A stretch of 24,223 nt of DNA from a virus. The position numbers were made by a program, and so were the translations under genes. The DNA lies in IMG/VR virus record IMGVR_UViG_3300009168_000109, positions 1 to 24,223 of that record; one strand, 5' to 3'. The notes below the pieces were generated by a model that was not told the DNA's origin, searched no databases, and saw nothing but the letters and a program-made list of their open reading frames with translations. Shown piece after piece: positions 7,836 through 14,961 of this stretch. Each line of letters begins with the position of its first letter. The stretch's first letter is position 1.

Positions 7836-8303
7836 ATGGCACGGCGACACGGTAGCACCGGAGAAATCTTGATCGATCCCACGGGCACGACCACCTACGT
7901 CCGGGTGGCCTCGCTCAACGCCTGGACGCTCGATCGCGCGCGGGACAAGGCCGACGTCACCGCGTTTGGCGATGTGAACAAGCAGTACGTGGTCGGCCTG
8001 CCCGACGTGAAAGGCACATGGAGCGGCTGGTGGGATGAAGCCACGTCACCCGACGAGATCTGGGCGATCGCCGGCCTCGACACGCCGGTCGGCCTCAAGC
8101 TCGTGCCGTCGACCGTCACGCCGACCTTCTTCTTCTCCGGGCTCGCGTATGTCGATGCCTCGATCGAGGTGAAGTCGGACGGCGCGATCGCCATCTCGGG
8201 AGACTGGGTGGCGGCCGGGCCGTGGACGCTCGCCGGCGGCACGACCACGCTGCTGGGGCGCCGCGCTGACGGCGAAGGCCGCGACCGCGCTGACGGCGAA
8301 TGA
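7836..8303 (+). CDS. Major tail tube protein
   Basis: This 155-residue protein should polymerise into the tail tube. Its pattern GSTGEILIDPTGTTTYVRVASLNAWTL, then KADVTAFGDVNKQYVVGLPDVKGTWSGWWDEA and IEVKSDGAIAISGDWVAAGPWTL, matches siphophage tube proteins. A strong ribosome binding site GGGAGG sits 5 nt before the ATG, unlike the overlapping starts around it, which fits the need for many copies. A short charged repeat (RADGEGRDRADGE) ends the protein. The stop overlaps the next ATG. Confidence 0.87.
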   Translation: MARRHGSTGEILIDPTGTTTYVRVASLNAWTLDRARDKADVTAFGDVNKQYVVGLPDVKGTWSGWWDEATSPDEIWAIAGLDTPVGLKLVPSTVTPTFFFSGLAYVDASIEVKSDGAIAISGDWVAAGPWTLAGGTTTLLGRRADGEGRDRADGE

Positions 8304-8560
8304 TTCGCGGCGTCGTCGGGATCATCACCTGGGCGTACTACCGAGCGGCCGCGCTCGAGGGGTACGCGGTGACGCGGCCCGGCGGCGCCTGGCGGCTGGA
8401 AGGGACGATCGTCGATCGCGATCCCTTCAAGCTGGCGCAACAGCCGCTCATGTTCAACGCGCCGACGAAGCTCGGCACCTGGCGCTGGCCGATCCTCGAG
8501 CTGGAGATCGTGGCTGACCGGATCACGGCGCGCCTCGGGCCGCCAGAGAAGCCTTCATGA
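8300..8560 (+). CDS. Small conserved tail-module protein
   Basis: This 86-residue protein belongs to a widespread but unnamed phage family recognisable by MIRGVVGIITWAYYRAAALEGYAVTR, then DRDPFKLAQQPLMFNAP and WRWPILELEI, ending in LGPPE. In other siphophages it is found, as here, between the tail tube and the tail assembly chaperone. The start overlaps the tube gene stop (ATGA) and the stop overlaps the next ATG. No enzymatic motif is visible; a structural or assembly role in the tail is inferred from position only. Confidence 0.78.
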   Translation: MIRGVVGIITWAYYRAAALEGYAVTRPGGAWRLEGTIVDRDPFKLAQQPLMFNAPTKLGTWRWPILELEIVADRITARLGPPEKPS

Positions 8561-9000
8561 CTAGCCGCATTGTGCTGCCCGATCTCGTGGTGCTGCCGCT
8601 GACCGACAGCGACACGATCACCGTCAAGAAGCGCCTGAGCTCGGGCGAAGAGCGGCGCATGCTTCGCCGCGGCATCTCGTATGCGGCCGACGGCACGCGC
8701 AAGTTCGATCCGATCGAGGGCGGCCTCTCGAAGGTGCTCGCCTTCCTGGTCGACTGGACCTTTACCGGCCCGGACGGCAAGCGCCTGGCGATTCGCGATC
8801 AGCCGCCGTCGATCGTCGAGGCCGCGCTCGACCTGCTCGATCCGGAGAGCTACACCGAAGTCCTGCGCGCGATCGAGGCGCACGAGAAAGCCATGGCGGC
8901 CGAGCGCGAGGCAGAAAAAAAAACCCGGAGTGGCGGCGTGACCTCGTCCGTGATCTCGCCATGGCCCGCCGCTGCGGCTGGCGGTACGAGTGGATCGTGA
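8557..9000 (+). CDS. Tail assembly chaperone, unshifted (G-like) product
   Basis: This 147-residue frame is the short form of the tail assembly chaperone, which binds the tape measure protein before the tube forms around it. The first 120 residues look like a real folded domain (KKRLSSGEERRMLRRGISYAADG, LAFLVDWTFTGPDGKRL, ALDLLDPESYTEVLRAIEAHEKAMAAE). After the A-run at 8915-8923 the protein becomes low-complexity (TRSGGVTSSVISPWPAAAAGG), as expected if the unshifted tail is unimportant. The position between tail tube and tape measure is standard. The longer shifted form is listed separately. Confidence 0.85.
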   Translation: MTSRIVLPDLVVLPLTDSDTITVKKRLSSGEERRMLRRGISYAADGTRKFDPIEGGLSKVLAFLVDWTFTGPDGKRLAIRDQPPSIVEAALDLLDPESYTEVLRAIEAHEKAMAAEREAEKKTRSGGVTSSVISPWPAAAAGGTSGS

Positions 9001-9074
9001 GTCTCGACGCCGACGTGTATAACGTGCTGCTCGAGCTCCTGCTCGAGGAAGACGCCGCCGCCCGCACCGCGTAA
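8557..9074 (+). CDS. Tail assembly chaperone, -1 frameshifted (GT-like) product
   Basis: Slipping back one base at the A-run replaces the poor zero-frame ending by a 50-codon segment that reads NPEWRRDLVRDLAMARRCGW, then RYEWIVSLDADVYNVLLELL and an acidic end, stopping at TAA 9072-9074. The product would be 172 residues: 122 codons in frame 0 (8557-8922), then frame -1 starting at 8922. This segment is much more protein-like than the unshifted one and resembles the T-domain that recruits tube protein. The two-product arrangement before the tape measure is established for lambda-like tails; its use here is inferred from sequence. Confidence 0.75.
8915..8923 (+). other. Slippery site for programmed -1 frameshift
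   Basis: Nine consecutive A bases occur where the zero frame reads GAA AAA AAA ACC, so the heptamer A AAA AAA (8916-8922) is the classical slippery form. It lies about 80% through the chaperone gene, just where G/GT shifts occur in other phages. Runs of nine A are conspicuous in this GC-rich genome. Confidence 0.78.
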
Positions 9075-9079
9075 CCCAC

Positions 9080-10744
9080 ATGGCCATCACCGGCACGCTC
9101 CTCGCCGACTTCTCTGCCTTCGATGCCGCCGCGCAGAAGACGGAGGCCCGCCTCGAGGCGATGGCCAAGGCGGCCGGCGGCACGACGACAGAGGTCACCG
9201 CGGCCGATAAGGCGCTGCAGGGGCTGGGCGCCACGGCCACCACGTCCACCGCGCCGGCGCTGACCACCGTCGGCACCACGGCGGGCACCACGACCGGCAA
9301 GGTGTTGTCCTTCCAACAGTCCTTCCAGCAGGTCGATAAGACGCTCGCGGCCGTCGGCGTCAACCTCGGACCGCTACCCGCCGCGATCACGGAACTGGGG
9401 TCGGCCGTGGGCAAGACCGCGGGCGAGCTCGGCGCGCTGCAGACGGCGGGCCTCGCCGCGGCGGCGTTTCTCGGCGGCTGGACCATCGGCAAAAAGATCG
9501 ACGAGTGGACCGGATGGAGTGATGCGATCGGGCGCACCACGGCGAAGCTCCTCGGCTGGGGCGATGTCGCGGCGGTGGAAGCGGCCGAAGGCGCGCGCAC
9601 GCTCGAGCAGGCCTCGAAGCTCGCCGGGCGGGAGATCACCTCGATGGACGAGGCGATCCGGATCATCACGGCGGACACGAAGACGTACGTCGAAGATGCC
9701 AAGCTGCAGGCCGCGGCGCTCGATCGGATCAAGCTCGCCGCCGAACAGGCCGCCGAGTTCTCCGGAAAACTCTTCAGCCTCGACGACATCGCGCGCGCGG
9801 ATCAGTACGTGGAAGCCCTCGGCGGCGTCGAGAACATCACCCGGCTGACGAAGGACAAGAAGGAAGAACTCCGCAAGGCGATCGGCGATGCCCTGGCCGC
9901 CTACAAAGCGCTCGGCACCCAGGCACCGCCGGAGCTGCAGAAAATCTACGACGCGACGACGGAGCTGATCGGCGTCTCGCGGTCCTTCTCGGATCCCGCG
10001 TCAGGCATGTGGGCGCCGTACAAGGAGGGGCTTGATGATGCGGTGGCGAAGACCGAGGTCGCGACCGCGCAGATGCGGCTGAAGGTGGAAGCGGCGGAAG
10101 CGCCCTGGCGCGAGCTCGGCGGCACGTCGCGCGAGGAGCTGCAGGCGATCGCCGACACGGCCGCGGCGAAGTATGCGACCGCGCTCGCGCATAGCGATCA
10201 CTTCACGGCGCAACAGATCGCCGACTTCAAACGCGTGGCCGAGGAAGCACAAACCGCGGCCAACAACTGGGGCACCGCCCTCGAGCAGAAGTACGAGGAA
10301 GTCGCGGACGCCGGCGACCGCGCGGCCGATCGGCAGGTCGCGGCGGCCCAGCGCGTGTCGCTGACGTGGTCCGAAGCCATGGACGCCGTGCGGCGCGGCG
10401 AAGGCACGATGAGCGGTCAGATCAGCCTGGGCAGTGGACCGGTCAGCCAGAGCGAGATGGCCGCCGCCGAAGCGGCGCACGCCGCCGGCAACTATTTCGG
10501 CCCGGTCACCAACGTCAAGAAAAACGCCTGGGGCGGGGTGATCAGCAGCGACATCGACTGGGGCGCCATCAACGCGGCGCGCGGCGTGCCGGCGGCCTCC
10601 GCGGCCGGGGGCGGCGGCGTCAACACCAACGTCACGGTCAATGGCTCGGTGCTCAGCAATCCGCGCGAGCTCGCGAAGGTGGTCGGCGATGCCGTGATGA
10701 GCAGCCTGCGCGCCGGCGGCGTGCGGCTGCCGGCCGGGGCGTGA
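9080..10744 (+). CDS. Tape measure protein
   Basis: This 554-residue protein sets tail length and is ejected ahead of DNA. It opens with MAITGTLLADFSAFDAAAQKTEARLEAMAK, then has long alanine-rich helical stretches, a hydrophobic glycine-rich segment near residues 115-140 (AALGGW-like), and a glycine-rich end with VTVNGSVLSNPRELAKVVGDAV, a typical tape measure C-terminus. The rule of about 1.5 angstrom per residue predicts a tail near 80 nm, short for a siphovirus. No peptidoglycan hydrolase domain is visible. It directly follows the chaperone. The ribosome binding site is weak, so coupling with the shifted chaperone reading is plausible. Confidence 0.88.
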   Translation: MAITGTLLADFSAFDAAAQKTEARLEAMAKAAGGTTTEVTAADKALQGLGATATTSTAPALTTVGTTAGTTTGKVLSFQQSFQQVDKTLAAVGVNLGPLPAAITELGSAVGKTAGELGALQTAGLAAAAFLGGWTIGKKIDEWTGWSDAIGRTTAKLLGWGDVAAVEAAEGARTLEQASKLAGREITSMDEAIRIITADTKTYVEDAKLQAAALDRIKLAAEQAAEFSGKLFSLDDIARADQYVEALGGVENITRLTKDKKEELRKAIGDALAAYKALGTQAPPELQKIYDATTELIGVSRSFSDPASGMWAPYKEGLDDAVAKTEVATAQMRLKVEAAEAPWRELGGTSREELQAIADTAAAKYATALAHSDHFTAQQIADFKRVAEEAQTAANNWGTALEQKYEEVADAGDRAADRQVAAAQRVSLTWSEAMDAVRRGEGTMSGQISLGSGPVSQSEMAAAEAAHAAGNYFGPVTNVKKNAWGGVISSDIDWGAINAARGVPAASAAGGGGVNTNVTVNGSVLSNPRELAKVVGDAVMSSLRAGGVRLPAGA

Positions 10745-10748
10745 CCCG

Positions 10749-13700
10749 ATGGCCATCACGGGCGCGCAGCCGGCGATCACGCCCGCCCGGTCGGGCCTGC
10801 TCCGATCCGGCGCCGGCCGATCCGGCTGGCCGATCCTCGTCGGTAAGAAAGCGTGGCTCTATGCGCTGTCCAACATCGCCCGCAGCGGTGCGACGCGCTC
10901 GAACTATCACTCGTCGCGCGCCTTCATCAACATCGGCGGGATCTGGTCCGGCGCCGAGGACTCCGCGGCGCGCGTCCTGCTCGAGTCGCTGACGGTGACC
11001 GACCGGCTCGATCACGAGCCCGCGACCGCCGCCTTCCGGGTGCAGAGTCCGATCAGCGTGCCGCCCGTCGGCCAGTCGATTGTCGTCACGCTCGGCAGCC
11101 AGAACACCTTGCAGCGGCTCTTCGCCGGCCAGATCCTGTCGACGAGTCTCACGCACGTCACCAGCGATCGCCGGCACACGGTCACCGACGTGCAGGCGAT
11201 CGACTGGACGTATCGGCTCAACCATCGCCGGTTTTCGCGGCGCTGGACGAATCGATCGGCGACGACGATCGCGCAGGAGATCGTGGCCGTGGGCGCCCCC
11301 GGCTACAGCGCCGCCTACGTGGCCGCGGGGCTGCCGACGCTCGACGAGTTCACCGTGACGGATCAGGACACGGGCGGCGCCCTCACAGCGCTGGTGCATC
11401 GCATCGGCGGCTACTGGTACGTCGACTATTTCAAGACGGTGCATCTCTTCGTCGACGGCGACCCGTACCCCGCGACCGATCCGACGGTGCTCAATCCGGT
11501 GCATCCCACGCTGGCCGATCTGGTGATCGACACCGACGGCAGCCAGCTCGTAACGCGCGCCTTCGTGGAAGGCGGCGGCAGTGTGGCGCAGACCGAAGTG
11601 GCGCCCGGCGAAACGCTCCTCCCGGTGGTCACGGCCGCATGGTACGAGGCCGCCGGCGGCGTCGTGAAGGCCGGGCCGCAGCGCCTCACCTACACCGGCC
11701 GGCACCTGGGCGGCGGCGGCTCACTGGTCGGCCCGGGCGCCGCGCCGGCGGCGGCGCCGATTGCGCTGGCCACCGCCGGCCTCGGGATCGAGACCGGGGC
11801 GCATGACTACGCGATCGTGTTTGTCACCGCGGGCGGCGTGTCGCTGCCAGGCCCGCGCGCGAGCGTGGTCGTGGGCGCCGTCAGCGCGCCGCCGGCGCCG
11901 CCGCAGATCGGGGCGACGCATGCCGGCGCCGGGCCTGAGCCGGGCTACCACGAGTGGGGCGTCACCTTCGTCACGCCCGACGGCGAAACGGTCCTCGGCC
12001 CGCGCATTGGGCTGATCATCCCGGCCGGGGCGCAGCCGCTCGCCGCGCCGGCGCCCGCGACGCCCACCTTCGGCGGCGCGATCGAGCCGGGCTCGTTCGA
12101 GTACGCGATGACGTTTCAGACCGCCAGCGGCGAGTCGACGCCGGGCCCGCTCTCCAGCCTCGTGACCCTGACTGCGGCCGCGGCGGCGCCGCAGCCGGCC
12201 ACCGCGCCGACGCCTGGCACGCCGACCGCCACGGGCGGGAACGTCGACTATCTGAACTACACCTACGTGACGACGTTCGAGACGGCGCTGGGCGAAGGCA
12301 GTAATGGGCCGCAGTCGGCGATCGTGACGCCACCGCTCCCGCCGCCGGTGGCCGCGCCCGCGACGGCGCCGACCTTCAGCGCCTACATCGGCGGCAGCGC
12401 GCAGATCGGCGGCACGCTCACCTGGGTGGTCACGTTCCTGACGGCCAACGGCGGCGAGACCACCGCGGGCCTGCTGAGCGCGCCCACCACCAGCGGCAGC
12501 GGCATCACCGGCGGCGTGCGCCTGGCGAACGTGCCGACCGGCGGGCCGACGGTCACCGGCCGGCGCGTCTATCGCGCGAAGCAGCCGGGGACGGATACCC
12601 TGCACCCCGCCGGGCACCCGTTGGCGCTGGCCGGCACCCTGTCGAACAACACCGCCACCACCTTCGACGACACGATCGGCGTCCTCGGCGCGGCGCCGCC
12701 GGCCACCAATACGAGCCAGGGCCCGTCGACGGCCACGATCCCACTGAGCAACATTCCGATCGGCCCGGCCGGCGTGATCGCGCGCTCGGTGTACCGCTCG
12801 GTCGTGCCGGGCGGCGCCTATCAGCGTGTGGTGCGCCTCGCCAACAACAGCGCCACGACCTTCACCGACACGCTGGCGACCGCGGCGCTGGGCCCGGTCC
12901 TCGGCGCCGGCGCCACCGCCACGCAGAACGCGATCCCGCTGGCGCTGCCGCTGGCGCCCTCGGGCCAGGGCGTGACCAGCCGGCACATCTACCGCTCGAA
13001 GCAGGGCGGCCCGCTGCAGAAGCTCGCGACCTTTGCCAACAACACGACCACGAGCTACACCGACACGACGCCCACCGCGAGCCTGGGTGCGGCGCCGCCG
13101 ACCATCAGCCGCACCGGCGCCGCGGAGGTGGACCTGCGGGCGATCCCGACCGGCGGCCCGGATGTCACCGCCCGGCGTGTGTATCGCACGGCCTCGCCGG
13201 ACGTCACCGCCTTCGGCCTGGTGCTGACGCTGGCGGATAACGTCACCACCACCGCGACCGATACCGTGCGCGACGACGCCCGCGGCGCGGCGCCGCCGAC
13301 GGTCACGACCGCCTCAGCCAATCGGGTGCAGCTCTCCGCGATCCAGATCGGGCCGAGCGGCACGACGGCGCGGCGCCTCTACCGCACCGCGGCGAATGCG
13401 AGCGGCCTGCAGCTGCTGACCACGCTCGCGGAGAACACGTCGACGAGCTATCTCGACGCGGCCGCCGATGCGACGCTCGGCGCCATCGCCCCGACTGATG
13501 ACACCTCAGGGCTGACGCAGCCGGCCGGCATCGTGCGCGCGGGGGCCGCGACGCTCCCGGTCGCCGGCGCCGGCGGCTTTCCGCCCGCGGGCTGGGCGGT
13601 GATCGGCAACGGGCAGCAGGTGATCCGCTATAGCGGCCTGATCGGCTCGACGCTGACCGGGATCCCGGCGAGCGGCCCGGGCGCGGTGACGGCGACGATC

Positions 13701-14207
13701 GCGTACAACAGCACCGTCACGGCGAGCCCGATGCTCATCGGCCTGCCGGCGAGCGGCGCCGGCGCGATCCTCTATGCGATTCGGCGCGGCGACGACATCA
13801 ACCTCTGGATCCAGGTCGATGATCTCAACGCCCAGGCGCTGGTGGCGGCGCTCTTCACCTCGAGCATCAGCGGCCCGCATGACGGCATCATCGAAGACGT
13901 GATCCAGGACCGGCGGCTGTCGGCGACCGAAGCGCGCGCCCGCGGCCGCGCCCACCTGCAGCAGCGGCGCACCACCGAGATCCGCGTGCGCTATCGCAGC
14001 CGCGATCTCAATTCGCGGGCGGGCCGCACGGTGACGGTCACGCTGCTGGGGCCGCCCTACTACCTCTCGGCGCAGTTCGTGATCCAGACCGTGACGATCG
14101 GCGACTTCACGCTGACGCCGCCGGTCTGCACCGTCGAGGCCTCGTCGACGCGCTTTAGTTTTGAAGACTTGCTGCGGCGCCTCAGCGCGGCGCCGGTCGA
14201 CACGTAG
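10749..14207 (+). CDS. Large tail hub protein with inserted repeat arrays
   Basis: This 1152-residue protein combines a split tail-hub fold with a long insert. Residues 1 to about 330 resemble gpD/gp27-like hub domains (VVTLGSQNTLQRLFAGQIL, RRHTVTDVQAIDWTYRLNHRR, IGGYWYVDYFKTVHLFVDGD). Residues about 345-590 hold five fibronectin/Ig-like units around a Y/W-x-VTFxTxxGE core. Residues about 590-920 hold five different units around R-R-x-YR followed by NNTTTSYTDT-like strands and GAAPPT. The hub resumes near 930-1152 (GAILYAIRRGDDINLWIQVDD, IIEDVIQDRRLSATEARARG). The repeats probably project from the tail tip and contact the host surface. The start lies 4 nt after the tape measure stop. Confidence 0.82.
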   Translation: MAITGAQPAITPARSGLLRSGAGRSGWPILVGKKAWLYALSNIARSGATRSNYHSSRAFINIGGIWSGAEDSAARVLLESLTVTDRLDHEPATAAFRVQSPISVPPVGQSIVVTLGSQNTLQRLFAGQILSTSLTHVTSDRRHTVTDVQAIDWTYRLNHRRFSRRWTNRSATTIAQEIVAVGAPGYSAAYVAAGLPTLDEFTVTDQDTGGALTALVHRIGGYWYVDYFKTVHLFVDGDPYPATDPTVLNPVHPTLADLVIDTDGSQLVTRAFVEGGGSVAQTEVAPGETLLPVVTAAWYEAAGGVVKAGPQRLTYTGRHLGGGGSLVGPGAAPAAAPIALATAGLGIETGAHDYAIVFVTAGGVSLPGPRASVVVGAVSAPPAPPQIGATHAGAGPEPGYHEWGVTFVTPDGETVLGPRIGLIIPAGAQPLAAPAPATPTFGGAIEPGSFEYAMTFQTASGESTPGPLSSLVTLTAAAAAPQPATAPTPGTPTATGGNVDYLNYTYVTTFETALGEGSNGPQSAIVTPPLPPPVAAPATAPTFSAYIGGSAQIGGTLTWVVTFLTANGGETTAGLLSAPTTSGSGITGGVRLANVPTGGPTVTGRRVYRAKQPGTDTLHPAGHPLALAGTLSNNTATTFDDTIGVLGAAPPATNTSQGPSTATIPLSNIPIGPAGVIARSVYRSVVPGGAYQRVVRLANNSATTFTDTLATAALGPVLGAGATATQNAIPLALPLAPSGQGVTSRHIYRSKQGGPLQKLATFANNTTTSYTDTTPTASLGAAPPTISRTGAAEVDLRAIPTGGPDVTARRVYRTASPDVTAFGLVLTLADNVTTTATDTVRDDARGAAPPTVTTASANRVQLSAIQIGPSGTTARRLYRTAANASGLQLLTTLAENTSTSYLDAAADATLGAIAPTDDTSGLTQPAGIVRAGAATLPVAGAGGFPPAGWAVIGNGQQVIRYSGLIGSTLTGIPASGPGAVTATIAYNSTVTASPMLIGLPASGAGAILYAIRRGDDINLWIQVDDLNAQALVAALFTSSISGPHDGIIEDVIQDRRLSATEARARGRAHLQQRRTTEIRVRYRSRDLNSRAGRTVTVTLLGPPYYLSAQFVIQTVTIGDFTLTPPVCTVEASSTRFSFEDLLRRLSAAPVDT

Positions 14208-14222
14208 AAAGGGAAGAGACCG

Positions 14223-14723
14223 ATGGCGATCACCCGCACGGCGATGGTCGATGACGACGGCACCGGCACGACCGGCACGATCATTAACAACGCCTGGAAG
14301 ACGGAGCTCTATAACCAGATCGATGGGGCGATCGTGCCGCTGGGCGCATGGACCGATGTGCCCTTCAACGCGGCGAACTATGTCGCGGACGCCGGCGCGT
14401 GGACGGTGGCCGCCGGCAACGTCGGGACGCATGCCTACACGGTGATCAATAAAACCTTGCTGGTGTTTCTCCACATCACCGGCAGCGCGTTGACTGCCCC
14501 GACGTCCGTGATCCGGGTGCAGCATCCGGCCGGCCTGACGATCGCGAATCGGCCGAATCTCGGCAACGGGGCCATGTCGTGGGCGAACGCGGGGGCGACC
14601 GGGACCGGTCTCTCGTTGCACAGCACCTCGCAGCTGGCGCTCGTGCGGGATATCAGCGTCAGTGCGCCCTGGGCGGCCGGGGCGACCAGTATCAGCGGGA
14701 TCTTTTTCGTGCCGCTGGCCTAG
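14223..14723 (+). CDS. Small tail-tip or fibre protein, beta-rich
   Basis: This 166-residue protein begins with MAITRTAMVDDDGTGTTGT, IINNAWKTELYNQIDGAI, an opening common to phage fibre-module proteins. It continues with alternating strands (GAWTVAAGNVGTHAYTVINKTLLVFLHITGS) and ends in SISGIFFVPLA, typical of a beta-sandwich. A good purine-rich ribosome binding site (AAAGGGAAGAG) precedes the ATG. It lies between the hub and the spike-like protein, so a tail-tip attachment or receptor role is likely; no specific family is certain. Confidence 0.72.
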   Translation: MAITRTAMVDDDGTGTTGTIINNAWKTELYNQIDGAIVPLGAWTDVPFNAANYVADAGAWTVAAGNVGTHAYTVINKTLLVFLHITGSALTAPTSVIRVQHPAGLTIANRPNLGNGAMSWANAGATGTGLSLHSTSQLALVRDISVSAPWAAGATSISGIFFVPLA

Positions 14724-14869
14724 CGCAGCAGCACGTACACGAGCCAGCCGATCGCGCCGAGGACGGCGAGCCCCGCGGTCCCGACCATCAAGGCGACGAG
14801 CGCGCAGCCGCGGATATTATCCGGCGGGCTGCCGACGAGAATGCGCTGCGACTGCGGGGGGCGCGTCAT
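14720..14869 (-). CDS. Possible 49-residue single-helix membrane protein on the minus strand
   Basis: On the minus strand an ATG at 14869 opens a 49-residue frame: a polar N-terminus MTRPPQSQRILVGSPPDNIR, then a clear hydrophobic helix, CALVALMVGTAGLAVLGAIG, ending WLVYVLLR. Its stop codon overlaps the stop of the tail protein on the other strand. It fills an otherwise empty stretch between two plus-strand genes. No strong ribosome binding site or promoter is seen, and its orientation is against the late genes, so it may be a chance frame. If real, it could be a membrane lysis or exclusion protein. Confidence 0.35.
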   Translation of the reverse strand: MTRPPQSQRILVGSPPDNIRGCALVALMVGTAGLAVLGAIGWLVYVLLR

Positions 14870-14961
14870 CACGGCGCGCTATTGTGTCCCAAGCTGACCG
14901 GGCGAACCAAGCCGCCCTTTTCCATTGATCGGCGCCGCCGCGCGCCGGGAAAGGGCCGCGC

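Noticed and set aside
11721-12986. 421-codon minus-strand open frame opposite the hub repeats
   Set aside because: Arginine-rich shadow produced by the GC-rich repeats. The plus-strand protein has coherent repeat structure.
11721-13500. CRISPR-like or tandem DNA repeats
   Set aside because: The periodic sequence encodes diverged protein repeats in one continuous frame, with no conserved repeat-spacer structure.
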